Of a stretch of DNA of 64,000 bases, positions 10,301-21,947 are shown piece by piece. The translations under genes were made by a program, and so were the position numbers. Under the pieces are notes generated by a model. The model made no database searches. It had not been told where the DNA came from and was given only the letters and a program-made list of their open reading frames with translations. The number at the start of each line of letters is the position of its first letter. The first letter of the stretch is position 1. Source of the stretch: Cyathus striatus (lineage: Eukaryota > Basidiomycota > Agaricomycetes > Agaricales > Nidulariaceae); assembly GCA_025738555.1 (NCBI GenBank), contig JAOVFP010000008.1, forward strand, positions 2,976,001-3,040,000. The letters are read 5' to 3'.

Positions 10301-11824
10301 TTAGAAAATGGAGCATAGCTGAGGGAACTTGAATGCTGCTTTTATTCGATCGTGCTACGTTCTTTAAATGCTACAAAAGTAGGTAGGCCTCTAAATCAGT
10401 TCTATAATGAGTTTTTAAAAGCATAAATAAGCAAATAAATCTTGATAGCATTGAACAGGGGCCATAGCAGGTGGGGTCTCGTTGGGAACACTGGCTCCCG
10501 AGATTTATCTCAGTTAAATTTTAAAAGCACCTACGTCGTTTGCTGCGCTTTCAAATTGAAATATTTGATGGATATCACCCTTTAATTAACTTCCGTGGAT
10601 GATTTCTTACCGTTATACGTAGCCACCGTCAATCGAGTTAACTTCGCCCAGGCAGAAAGGACTGAAATGAGTTACAGGGCATTGATGTAAGTTGCTCGGT
10701 ACTACGCCATCATCATGTATCCTGCGAGGGGTATTGAACCGAGCTGTGAAAGGGATTCCAGCAAGCGTAGATGGAAAAGAGAAGTTAGAGATCACGGTCG
10801 TTACGGTAAATGAGCACTTAGTAGGTGGTGGGGAGGTGATGGGCGCTGCCGCATTGAGCTTACAAATCCTGCCGGTAGCGGGGTAGCCCCGGCTCTCACG
10901 GAATTCCGACTCTTTAGAGCAAACCTTCTAAGTCAAGGCCCCCCACTGAGCCGAGTCCTGGGCCATCACTTCAACCTGACTTTCAAACATATTTTGTAAA
11001 ACCCAGTGCATCCATTCAAACGATCATTCGTGTATATCACGATGGACCGTGTCAAGATTGTACGTGTATGAAATTGGAATCCTTTTGACGGTGCGCAGCT
11101 ACAAACTTGTTCCAATCACTTCATTCCACTCAGGACAATTGTACTTATAGACATGCACTGAAACCTTTCTTATGTCGGGATAGTTTTCACTGATATTAAT
11201 ATCCTTGCTGTGTCGTGATTCTTTGAAAACAAAAGAAAGGACGCCTCGTCACCAATTCCGCCCGTCATGCAGGGGACTGGAACCCAGTAGGCCTCGGAGA
11301 GTTTCCGTATTAGCCCTTCTATTTCCTGAACCTCCCGTTTTCAGTGTCAAAATGGCAATGCATACTCCGGAGGCACATTGCTAAAATACCTAGTCCAAGT
11401 GTTAGTTCACCTGTCTGTCAACGTGAATCACCATGATACAGTAATGGATGAGAGTAAGGTACCCATCCCCGCCCGGTACACCGCATTATCTTTCGGCGGG
11501 GGTCTAGTGACAAGTAGTTAACTGCTTATAATCATCGGCATCACCAAGCCATCACCGCTCTGCCTTTGAACACCACCTACCCAGCTTCTCCTGTAGGCGT
11601 ATTCTGTCAAAGGAACATTTTTGTGGTTACTTCTCTTCGCGCCTATCCGGACCTTACTTGGAACAGTAACTCAAACATACATCTGAAATGGACACTTTAC
11701 CATTCCGGTATGTTGAATAAAAGTCTACTTGCCACTGCCATAGAGCATAAAAGGGTATTTAACGCCTTCATGCTCGATGTTCTCCATTTCATTTCTGCTA
11801 TCCTATCATCTGGAACAGTGGAAT
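10301..11824. other. intergenic region, nothing recognised
   Basis: Around 10.5-11.5 kb the composition is more balanced than in the transposon regions and both strands have 60-70 codon frames, but none matches a family I know. It probably includes the upstream region of the O-methyltransferase gene. Confidence 0.4.
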
Positions 11825-13742
11825 ATGCCATTCGATTCTTCCTCCACCCCCAGTCCTGTAGCACACCTGCGCCTTCTAGCACAAACAATCCTCACATCCA
11901 TAGATGCGATCGAATCCCACCTATCCAATTCCTCCTCTTCACTTGGTGTTCACGTCGCATTCCCCACCTTACAAGACCTATTCTCACCAAACTCACCGAC
12001 AGAAAAGGTTTTAAACGATGAGGCGATCCATCGCCCTGTAGCACACCTCGTAGCTGCTGCTCATCAGCTCATTTCTACTGTGCAGAGTCCGGTAAAGGGG
12101 ATGGTCGAATTGGGAATGAGCGTGCGTTCTTCTTTCTGTCTCCCTTTATTTCGTGTAGGAAGGATCGTGGCTGATATGGACGATAGTATCACGTTCCTGC
12201 ATGCTTGCGAGCGGTGTTGGAGAGCGATGCGGTGGAAGTTGTTCGAGATGCTGGGAAGGAGGTATGTTCAGTCAATTAATGGAGGTCACGTTTTGGGAGG
12301 CTTACGCTCGGTAGGGTATACATGTCAACGAATTGGCGAATCGCATTAATCGTGATCCGATGAAGCTTTGTACGTTCATATCACTCACAGCTTCACTCTT
12401 GTTTTCCGAACTTACACACGCATTACAGCGCGCATTATGCGCCTTCTAGCTAACAACCACATATTCATCGAACGCTCTCCTGATGTATTCGCCAATAACC
12501 GCCTCTCGAGTGTGCTCGATACTGGTAAATCTTTGGAAGAGCTTAAAGCCAAGTACGTTTGCCGCTGAATTCGCAGCATTTCGTAAGCTGATAATCATGT
12601 GTAGCCCACAAGATAAACATACTGGAACCAGTGGAATACCTGCTTTCATTCTTCACTCGTTCGTTACATCAATCATTCGCTCACTTCCTCTTGCTGTCCC
12701 AATAACAGTACACCTTTTCTAGAGCGGACGAAGTTATGAAAGGCGCCTCCTATCTCCCTGAAGCCTTTTCATCCCCAGAAACAGCATTCACAAGCAACCC
12801 AGGCGACGCACCATGGAACCTCGCTTTCGAAACTAAAACACCAATCTTCCAATGGTTAGATCTGGAGGAGCATGGCGTGATGCAGAGGAGGTTTGCCGAG
12901 GGTATGAAGGGGTTGATGAATATGGAGCCGAGGGATGCTATTCTGCAAGGTGTGTTTATTCGAATGTGTATGGGTGACTGTTAATGAGAAAGCGAACTTG
13001 GACAGGATTTAAGTGGGATAAGCTAAAGGGGGGAAGTACAATTGTCGATGTGGGCGGTGGTGTTGGATCGAGTTCAATGGCTATTTCGAAGAAGGTTGAG
13101 AATGTAAAGATTGTAGTGCAGGACCGGGCGCCAGTTATCGCCGAGGCTAAAGAGGTACTTCTTTCTTCATCTATTCCAACTATCTCATCTAACTACGGAC
13201 AGTACTGGGCTCATGAAAACCCAACAGCACTGGACTCCTCCCGTGTCCAACTCCAAATCCACAACTTCTTCGACGAGCAGCCTATTAAGGATGCCTCAGT
13301 CTTCCTTGTCCGATTCATAATACATGACTGGGCTGATCCTCTCGCCTTGCAAATTCTCCAGCGACTCCGTGCAGCTGCAACTCCCGAAACCAAACTGGTT
13401 ACCGTGGACGTTGTCGTTCCGTACACATGTCACGCGAGTATAACAGACAGTGTACCAGGTGCAAGTGTATCCAAAGCTCCGGAAGGAGTTCAGCTGCAGA
13501 GCCTCGGTGATGCTGGAAGCATGCCCTATCTGATGGATTTACGGGTGCGTTTTCGTTGTTTTCGCTCATGCAAGCAACGTTTTGAAGTGCTGGTGGCTTG
13601 GTAGATGTATGTGTTCTGCAATAGCCAAGACAGAACTTTAGGTCATTTTGTAAGCTTGGCTGCTGAAGCAAGGTGGAGGGTTGTACAGGTTCATAGGATT
13701 CCTGGGTCGAATGTTTCGCAATGTGTTTCCGTACCTATGTAA
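11825..13742 (+). CDS. SAM-dependent O-methyltransferase (486 aa)
   Basis: Class I SAM-dependent methyltransferase of the plant COMT-like / fungal OMT family, which transfers a methyl group from S-adenosylmethionine to a hydroxyl of a small secondary metabolite; the substrate is not evident. Nine exons fit with GT-AG introns: 11825-12121, 12187-12261, 12315-12369, 12429-12552, 12605-12658, 12723-12949, 13006-13154, 13203-13544 and 13605-13742. They sum to 1,461 nt without a stop. The N-terminal half has the winged-helix dimerisation part (RIMRLLANNHIF, VFANNRLSSVLDTGKS). The SAM loop is IVDVGGGVGS in exon 7, and the HDW motif with the usual catalytic His is in exon 8 (RFIIHDWADP). I chose the ATG at 11825 because MPFDSS-type starts are common; an in-frame ATG 16 codons upstream is possible. 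It is the best preserved gene here. The neighbours are membrane proteins, not a metabolite cluster. Confidence 0.92.
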
Positions 13743-14121
13743 TTTTTTCATGTATTTTGTGTTCTACTGTAGAGCATTTAGTCACCCTATTTCGAAGTTA
13801 AGTATACTTATGTACTTTCTACATGCCAAGTAGTTTTACTAGGCTAGTTTATGTGGAATTAATTTCTGTCTTCGAAGTCACCTGCATATCTGCAATTTTA
13901 TTTTCGCCACGAGAAAGAACAGCACCCAATGGTCCTGTCAATATGGTACATAGAACTAAATTTCTTCATGAATAATATTTGGAGCAAATTGGGGGCTGGC
14001 ACCCAGTTGGAAGACGCTAACGCATCCATCTCTGAATAGTGCCCAGCAGATTCTAGTATACATTGGTAGGTACTATTTACACGTTTATTGAATGGTTATA
14101 CACTGTTACCGGAGATTGTGC
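13743..14121. other. spacer downstream of the methyltransferase
   Basis: Presumed 3' UTR and AT-rich spacer. No other feature is supported. Confidence 0.4.
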
Positions 14122-14560
14122 TCAGTTTAATCCCGTGGACTCGAGAGGTATTAGCTTTTCTCGAACGTGCAGCACAACCCGACAAGAAAGTGCAGATTGG
14201 ACTACCCGTGAGAAACTACAGTTAATTCGTCAATTCCACAATGTCAATTTAGTGTAAGAACTTACACAGGAAGTAAAGCGAAGTAATCGGGCTAGAATAG
14301 TTCGTCGTCAACAAATTTATTAATGAATAGCATATCAGTTGAAACTTGCACTGAGCTTCAATAAGACCACCAGATTCACAAGTGTTACAACTATGTGAGT
14401 CGGCTTTGAGTTAAATGTGACATTCCAAGTCACTCACTGAAAAGATAAATGTAAAAAAATATTCCTAAGGAATATTTTAAGTCAGCTAAGTTTGTAACAT
14501 GAATGATAATCTATGGAAAGCCGGACAACCATGCTCAACTAGATCAAAACAGTTGAACTC
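14122..14560 (-). pseudogene. DUF6533 relic, 3' half of a third paralog
   Basis: Three exons align with the last exons of paralog 2: 14390-14350 (VTLVNLVVLLKLS), 14291-14266 (PDYFALLP) and 14215-14122 (QSALSCRVVLHVRE, ending TGA). Exon lengths of 41 and 26 nt are identical to the paralogs. The intron after the 41-nt exon begins GC instead of GT. Upstream, the equivalent of the STVIQDG exon is recognisable near 14530-14575 but contains a TAG, and the 5' exons are missing. It is a truncated copy on the same strand as paralog 2. Confidence 0.65.
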
Positions 14561-15960
14561 CAACCTTCGGCAAGATGGCAGTCGCTTAGATATGTTCTTA
14601 AGTGCATCTTGTTTGGCCAGAATTTTGGTTAACTGCTTTAGTAGTCCGAGCTTCTAGTCCTACTGTATTTGGATGCAAATGTAAGACTTGGTATTACAAT
14701 AGAGTACTATACCATGAGTTGTTACTAATTATTTTGTACATTCACTTAAGTTCAATAGATACAATTGAGAAATAAGATGTTAAAAAAGTGTCTATGTAGT
14801 ATATACCTAGCTTTGAGATGAAATCCTGCAATGATAAGTGTGACTCATAACCTGAAAAAGCATACACAGTGCAGTAGCATGTGTCTACTGCTATTTTTCT
14901 AGTGATTTGTTGGAATAGGGTTGATCATGTCTGCAAGAATAGTCCACTGGATTTGTGTGTGATAGCTTGATGTGCACAGCAGGAGTTGAACTTGAGACCG
15001 AATGCGTGGGAAATTATCACGTGATATAAAAGTCACGAGTGTCGTTTCCATGGAGGAAATGATGCTCGTGACTTACTCAAGTGTTGAGCCAGGTGTATTC
15101 TTTACAACGCTGGCACATTGATTTTCATTCATATTATAAATACATCATTTCTTATGTTCATTTAGAGATTGCGTATTTCAATAGAAGTACTGTAGATTGT
15201 TTCAAGTGGTAATAATACCTATCTACAGAGCTATTCTAAATGAAGTATCTGCAAGTACATATACTTGTGGGTACCAAAAGTGATGGCAGTTCCCACATGA
15301 CAGGAGAACAGTTCCTCATATATTTTTAAGTGTAGCATCACATGTACAGCTTGGAATGACTTGATACTTTATTATTATGTACTATATGATGTATGAAATA
15401 TATATGTAAATTTACATGTTTATAAGTCTATTTTATACCACAATACAGGCTGTTTTTTAGAAATATCACAATCACATTGGGGATCAATTAATTGCTTTAC
15501 AGAGCTTTTTGTAGAATTTGAAATGCTCCAATATTTCTCTTATCCATAGTCCTAACTACATAACATATATTAGTCAAGTTATATATATTATGCACCATAT
15601 GGTGACCCACAATTAGAGTTGTAATATTCAGCAAACATCATTGATTCATGAGCTTCATCCTCCACTATTGGATATCTACCTCCAATTGAATGAGTAGCAG
15701 TGTAATTTGAGATCAGTCTGGCAGAGCTTCTTGCTGAAAATACCAAAAAGTCCTTCTCTTTAATGGACCCTTGTCCTGGTACACTAACCATCAATAATCT
15801 TGAGTCTATTGGTATTGGAGCTTGTAAAACTGCACATAAAGGGCTCCTTAAACTCACTCCAATAGTGGAATCTGGCCTTGGAGATACATTAAACCAGCCC
15901 ATTGCTGTAAAGTGAGTTTACTTTCAGGATAATATAAAAAGTACAAAAAATAGCTCTTCT
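14561..15960. other. spacer with one unassigned 104-codon frame
   Basis: AT-rich. A minus-strand open frame at 15588-15902 begins MGWFNVSPRPDST; I do not recognise it and it lacks supporting context, so it is not called as a gene. Confidence 0.35.
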
Positions 15961-16269
15961 CAGACAGAACTATCAATTGGATGGTTTGCAATTGATTCAG
16001 AGCTCACAAAGACACTAGTCAAGGCCAATGTTACCTACTGGGCAGCATCTCTACTGTCTTATTCATATTCATACATCTCACAGGTGATATCAACCAAAGG
16101 AGAGCCTCCTTTTGAAATCCTTGAGATATGCTTTGTGAAGGCTGGTGCTTGCATTGTTTATGACACTGCTGGTAGTAAGCCTGGTGGAAAGTCAGCAATG
16201 ATGCACAATGTCTACTTGCTGGAAGAGTTCATCAAGAATGAAGGAAAGCAACAACAACATTACTATTAA
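15961..16269 (+). pseudogene. alpha-type protein kinase fragment
   Basis: The open frame reads VTYWAASLLSYSYSYISQV and then PPFEILEICFVKAGACIV and YLLEEFI. This resembles the N-terminal part of the alpha-kinase (MHCK/EF2K-like) domains that are expanded in mushrooms, where PPFEIP, an FV.AG segment and a YLIEELI segment occur in that order. Only about 100 residues remain. The frame ends in KQQQHYY at the edge of the satellite array, so nucleotide-binding and metal-binding parts are absent. The family call is from memory of the motifs and is moderate. Confidence 0.45.
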
Positions 16270-16499
16270 ATTATTTTTAAACAAGTGGGCAGACCACTAG
16301 TACTGACAATAATTGTCATACTTCATACTGCAATTGCAGTAAACTTACTTGAGGATATACAGTTACAACAATGAGAAGTAACTTCACATATATTGCAGGT
16401 GTAACTTCATATCATTGGTAGTATATACACTTCATGTAGCTGCAACCTCAGCTTCATGACAACTTCACTCAAATATAATATTTGCTTCACAATTATATA

Positions 16500-17700
16500 G
16501 ACTACCACTTCATACTAATGCAGCAAAAACTTTACATCAGCTTCACTGAACTACAGTAATTGCTTCACATTTATACTTTTACTTCACTCAATTACAATGC
16601 AAACTTCACAATTACTTTACTGGACTACAGTAATTGCTTCATCTAGTTACAGCTCCAACTTCACCACTACTTCGTTAAACTACAGTGATCACTTCACAAT
16701 TCTACTTCCACTTCATTTAATTGCAGTGTGAACTTCATATTTACATCACTGAACTACAGTAATTGCTTCACATTTGTTGTTATACTTCATCTGGTTACAG
16801 TGTCAACTTCACCACCACTTCATTAAACTACAGTGATTGCTTCACAATTCTGCTTTCACTTTATTGAATTGCAGTACAAATTTCATAACTGCTTCATTTA
16901 ATCACAGTAATTGCTTCACATTTGTTATTCTACTTGATCTAGTTACAGTGCCAACTTCACCCCCACTTCATTTAACTACAGTGATCACTTCACAATTCTA
17001 CTTCCACTTCATTCAATTGTAGTGCAAACTTCACAATTGCTTTATTTAACTACAGTAATTACTTCACATTTATTATTACACTTCATTTAGTTACAGTTCC
17101 AACTTCACCACCACTCCATTACACTACAGTGATTGCTTCACAATTCTACTTCTACTTCATTAAATTGCAGTGCAAACTTCATAATTGCTTCATTTAACTA
17201 CAGTAATTGCTTCACATTTGTTGTTATACTTCATCTGGTTACAGTACCAACTTCACTACCACTTCATTAAACTACAGCGATCAATTCTACTTTCACTTCA
17301 TTGAATTGCAGTGCAAACTTCATAATTGCTTCATTTAACTACAGTAATTGCTTCACATTTGTTATTCTACTTCATCTGGTTACAGTGCCAACTTCACCCT
17401 CACTTCATTAAACTACAGTGATCACTTCACAATTCTACATTCACTTCATTGAATTGCAGTGCAAACTTCACAATTGCTTCATTTAACTACAGTAATTACT
17501 TCACATTCATTATTGCACTTCATTTAGTTACAGCTCCAACTTCATTACCACTTCATTAAACTACAGTAATTGCTTTACAATTCTACTTCTACTTCATTCA
17601 ATTGCAGTGCAAACCTCACAATTGCTTCATTTAACTACAGTAATTACTTCTTATTTGTTATTCCACTTCATTTAGTTACAGCTCCAGCTTCAGTACCAGA
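16500..17700. repeat. satellite of about 148 bp, roughly eight copies
   Basis: A tandem array whose unit contains words such as CTTCATTTAACTACAGTAAT, GCTTCACATTTGTT and GAATTGCAGTGCAAACTTC. Successive copies of the TTCACATTTGTT word are about 139-150 bp apart from 16766 to 17650; one copy has a short deletion near 17280. The unit itself looks built from a 20-25 bp subrepeat ending in TACAG or GCAG. It lies directly beyond the 3' end of the KDZ gene and may be its subterminal region. Confidence 0.75.
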
Positions 17701-20113
17701 TATTCTGGTTTGAATTGATAAACACATTCATTCAGGTAGTAACACAAATGAATTGTACTATTATATATTTTCCTCCATTTCATTTTCCATGTCAAAGTTT
17801 CCAAAGTTTGAAGTTTCATCATCATCCCCTGAAATATCTTCTTCATCATCTTGCTCTTCCACATCTTGTGATTCTTTATTTATGTAATTAACTGCCCATT
17901 CAGGTGTTGTTCCATTATTTTGTAGTAGTGGTAGCCAAGTCTTTGCACAGCTGATGGCCAGATCTTTTGCAAATTCTGATTGTTTGTATGCATAAGCTGT
18001 TAACCCTTGCTGAAGAATAGGGTCATTAATAGATCTTCCATCTGTTTTATTCATCCACCATTCTGATTGCCATTCACAAAACTTTACCACCCTGCGCATT
18101 TCCTCCATTATAATTTGTACCTCTTCAGACCATCAATCTTTTCTGGCTTTTACTTTAGTCCACTCAGAACTCAAAGCTTCATATGAATCCTCTTCAGTTT
18201 CATCTGTATTGATATCTTTTTCACCCCTTGGGATAAGCCATATCCATGATGGTACATAGCACCCTTTTGATATTGTGGTTTCATCATCATCTTGGCCTGG
18301 GCCACATATATCCTCATTCTTTAATGGCTTTAGATTTGTACTCCAGTCTCCATCTGGCTCAAGACTTTGCAAAGTTTCAAAGGCAATATGATAATTATTG
18401 GCAGCACTTTCTGTCTTGGCACTAAATTGTGTGTATAATGAATTCATTCTTGTATTTGCTTTGTTACCAGTGCCAGAAATATTAACTTTCTTGAATCACC
18501 ATAAGCCTTTAATTATTCTCCAGTGCCTTCTTATTTCTGCTAATGAATCTTCTGCCTGAGCTATTTGAAGGCATTTTTCTTTGATCATTATTTCTTGAAT
18601 GGATTGATCTTGACACAAATGCAATGGCAACTTTGAAGGAAGATATAGTTTTAATATTTCTGCTTCATCATTTTCCAATTGAATTAAAGAGCCAAGCTCA
18701 GAAGCAATGGCAGACATATGAATATCTTGTGCTTCTCTCCAGCTTTCAATTTGTTGTAATAGTGAATAGTGTTTTACTTCCAGGTTTTCAAGTTGTTGGG
18801 TATTATTTCTTACAATTTGTTGTAGTTGATATCTAATAACTCAAATTAGGTTAATATTCATTTACTAGTAATTACATACTGTTGTAGTTCAATATCAAAC
18901 CCTGTTGTTAAGAATTTAACAACTGGAATTCTATTATAGCCTTGATAACTCTTGTGAAGGGCATCTTCTCTCATTATTTCCAGTTGAACATCTTTAAGAG
19001 TAGCATCTGTAATAGCTCTTTAGTTCATAGTTTAGCAAATGGATATTTAAGACAGATGTGAATACTGTTCATCATATGGATTAGTCTTCATTTTGTCTTT
19101 CTCCCATGCTAAGATTCTATCTTCCCAGTTTCTAATAACAGACTCTGGAAATGTTGCTGTAAATTTTTGAAAGATATCACTATGTGTTTCAGACATAGAG
19201 TAAGCATCTTTATATTTCTTTATAAAGAGTAAGCCTAAATTAAATTGTTTAATTATATATAATTAATATTAATCCTTCTTGCTTACAGAAACCAATAATC
19301 TTATGAAAATTCCAGGAATTCCAATGATCATCAAGTGATTCATGTTGATTTGCACTTCCCATTTCACGTAAACTTGCTGCCAGTGGATTAGTATTTGCCC
19401 AGCTTGTTTCAACTTCTTCTCCACATGTTTGGCCAGCACCAGGCATATGCATTAGACTAAAATTACTTCTGCATGTATCACCATGAGCATTGATATGCCA
19501 GCTAGGAACACCAACATCAACAATTGTACTGTGTGGTATGTGTAGGTCAGGAGGCATATTGTTGATATGCCTGTGAAGATTTTTAGACCACTGACACCCT
19601 ATATCATATGTAATAACAATTCTTGGCAATTGTAAATTCTTGAGTGAAGATAGAACTATGAAGTCTATATTGCAATATCTGAAAGACATATAATTATGTT
19701 GATAATTCCAGATATATTCACTATTTACATACTTTTCTCCTTTCTGCAAATTGCCTACCCCATTTGGATGTACTAGAGAATGTCTTGCACAAAGTGTAAG
19801 TCCAGCACCACTTATTGCATAGCCTGGAGTTGAATGGATTCCTGCCCAAACAATTGCATCATGCTGTGATTCACAAGAATTTATCTGTAAGACATTGTTC
19901 AGTTGATATTTCATAGATGAAGTTAAATAAATGTACTTCTGGTTCATCAATATAATTTGATAGATGTCTTTGATAATCTTTTTCATCTACATAGGCACCC
20001 CAACCTGGAGAAAGTTCAACATCATTTATTCCACGATTCTTCATTTTAAGTTTAAAGTTTGCATCCACAGCAAGGTAAAGAATATATAGGAACCTATTTG
20101 ATAATTTAGCTAT

Positions 20114-20689
20114 TGAAGAGGTGGTAGGTTGGTTGGGTATACCTAGACAAAGAATAATAAACGAGTCGATCGAGACGTCCGTCTGATCTGGGGTGTTCTA
20201 AGGTGAAGGAAAATTAATTAGATGTTCTGTAGAATAACTACAGGAATTATATACTAGAAAAACCAATAAATCTAAAATAAGTAAGGCTGTGTACACCGGA
20301 AGAAGGAATGTTAATTATTATAAAGAACATAGCTTGAAACAATCCTGAAGAATAGAAAACTCGAGTATGAAAGTCCAGTGAATTGAAGAGTTTGCGAGGA
20401 GACAAGTTTTCCAAACATCAGGGTCTGGTGTCGGTGCCGATGTCAGGGCTATTTTGATAAATTGGAGTGTCACAGGGGATAGGTATGATCGGAACGGTGT
20501 ACGAAGATCTATAATTTGAGGATAGTACGAAGAGAGCGAGCAGGAAGGAGAGATTAGGAAGAGAATGTGAGCGGAATGCATATGGATGCATCAATGATGC
20601 ATGATGCGTGATTACGTAATCCGACTTGGAACATCTTCAGATGTGCGAGATATCGTGTTTCGCATCACAGGCATTTTGCCTGCTCTACA
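20114..20689 (-). repeat. 3' LTR of the Gag-protease element
   Basis: On the element strand it starts TGTAGAGCAGG and ends CCTCTTCA. It is 576 bp, the same length as the 5' LTR. Six of its seven CpG-linked differences from the partner are TpG/CpA here and CpG in the partner. Confidence 0.93.
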
Positions 20690-21947
20690 CCTCACGGGAG
20701 CTTCGAATATTGACTGTCCCCAGTCAATCTTATAAAGATAAAAAAAAAACCTGCTGAAGAAAAGAAAGGAGTGAGGGGATAATAGGTGAATAATAAGTGA
20801 GAACTTGTAAGTTAGGCGAGAAGAAGGGGAGGAAATAAGTTTAACAACCAATGAAAAGGGAAGGGAAGGGTGGGATAATGTAAGTAAAAATTATAGTCCA
20901 GTTTGTAAAGTAAAAATGCGAAGATAGAATAGAATTTTAAGTAAATGGAATAGGATAGTATAAAATGAGAGGGAAGTGAGTTAAAGTAAATGAGTAGTGA
21001 AATTTTAGCGAGAGGATGGCAGAAAAAACACAAACAAGAAGGATATATTAATAGAACGTAGCTTGATGGGAGTTGTGAAATGAATGGTACGAGAGCGGGG
21101 AAAGTTGTTGACAGAAAATTGACAGCATGGGTGTGAAATAGGAAATGTGGGAAAGGGGGAATAGAGAACTGAAAGATGAAAATCGACGAAAAGGGCGAGT
21201 TGCGAGAGATTAAGTCCAAGTGGATGTGTGGTAGGGGGAATGGAAGGGATAATGTGGATTAAAAACGAGTGGTGAGAAATTGGCGCGAGCATCTTGCAAG
21301 AGAATGAAGGTGTATTAATAGAACATAGTTTGATGAAATATAAAATGAAAGAAGCGAAGCGGGGATATTTGACAGCAGGTTGACAGTGTGGGCATGGAAT
21401 AGGAAGTGCGTGAAAAGGGTATAGAGAATTGAAAAGTGAGAATGAAAGGGACGAGCGAGTTGCGAGAGATAAAATCCAGGTGTTGGTGGATGTGTGGTAG
21501 GGGGAATTGTGGGGTCTTCGTGGTCTTTCGGCGAGTGGCAATGAGTTTGTTGATTAGCGGCTCGAGGGTGTAGGGGTATTGTAATAAAAATAGAAAGGCT
21601 TGAAGTTGAATTGAAGTTGACGAGTTTCTCAAGCGTAATATTGGTGACTTCTGTGGCGTATTCTGTTAGCGTAGTTCGAGAACTTGTGAGTTTGGAGTGG
21701 CTTTGGGCTTCAGTTGGAGTTGTAGACGGCGTGGTTGTTGTAGTAACTTGATTGAGGTTGGAATTGACAGAGGGGGAGATAGAATTTGCGAGTTGATTAG
21801 GCCGGGGACTCGATTTTTCGGGTGAGATCAAAAGGAAACCAGTGGAGACAAGTGGAGGGTCAATGTATAACAGTGAGGATGAAGTTGTAGTGGGCTTTGA
21901 GGGTGATTGCGGCATATCTCGTCGAGTGGTTGCTGATTCATCGATAA
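20690..21947 (-). other. low-complexity 3' region of the LTR element
   Basis: The space normally occupied by pol. On the minus strand it is pyrimidine-rich (many CTTT, TTCC and CCAC words) and gives several overlapping Ser/Pro/Leu-rich frames up to 218 codons that resemble no retroelement domain. Near-repeats (for example the TGGATGTGTGGTAGGGGGAA word at about 21222 and 21488) suggest internal duplication. I regard the frames as non-coding. Confidence 0.6.

Noticed and set aside
11566..12021. 151-codon frame overlapping the methyltransferase start
   Set aside because: It lies in another frame of exon 1, with no family resemblance; the methyltransferase frame and splice sites explain the sequence.
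20812..21915. Ser/Pro/Leu-rich frames of 135-218 codons in the LTR element
   Set aside because: They overlap each other in all minus frames in pyrimidine-rich sequence and contain no RT, RNase H or integrase motif.
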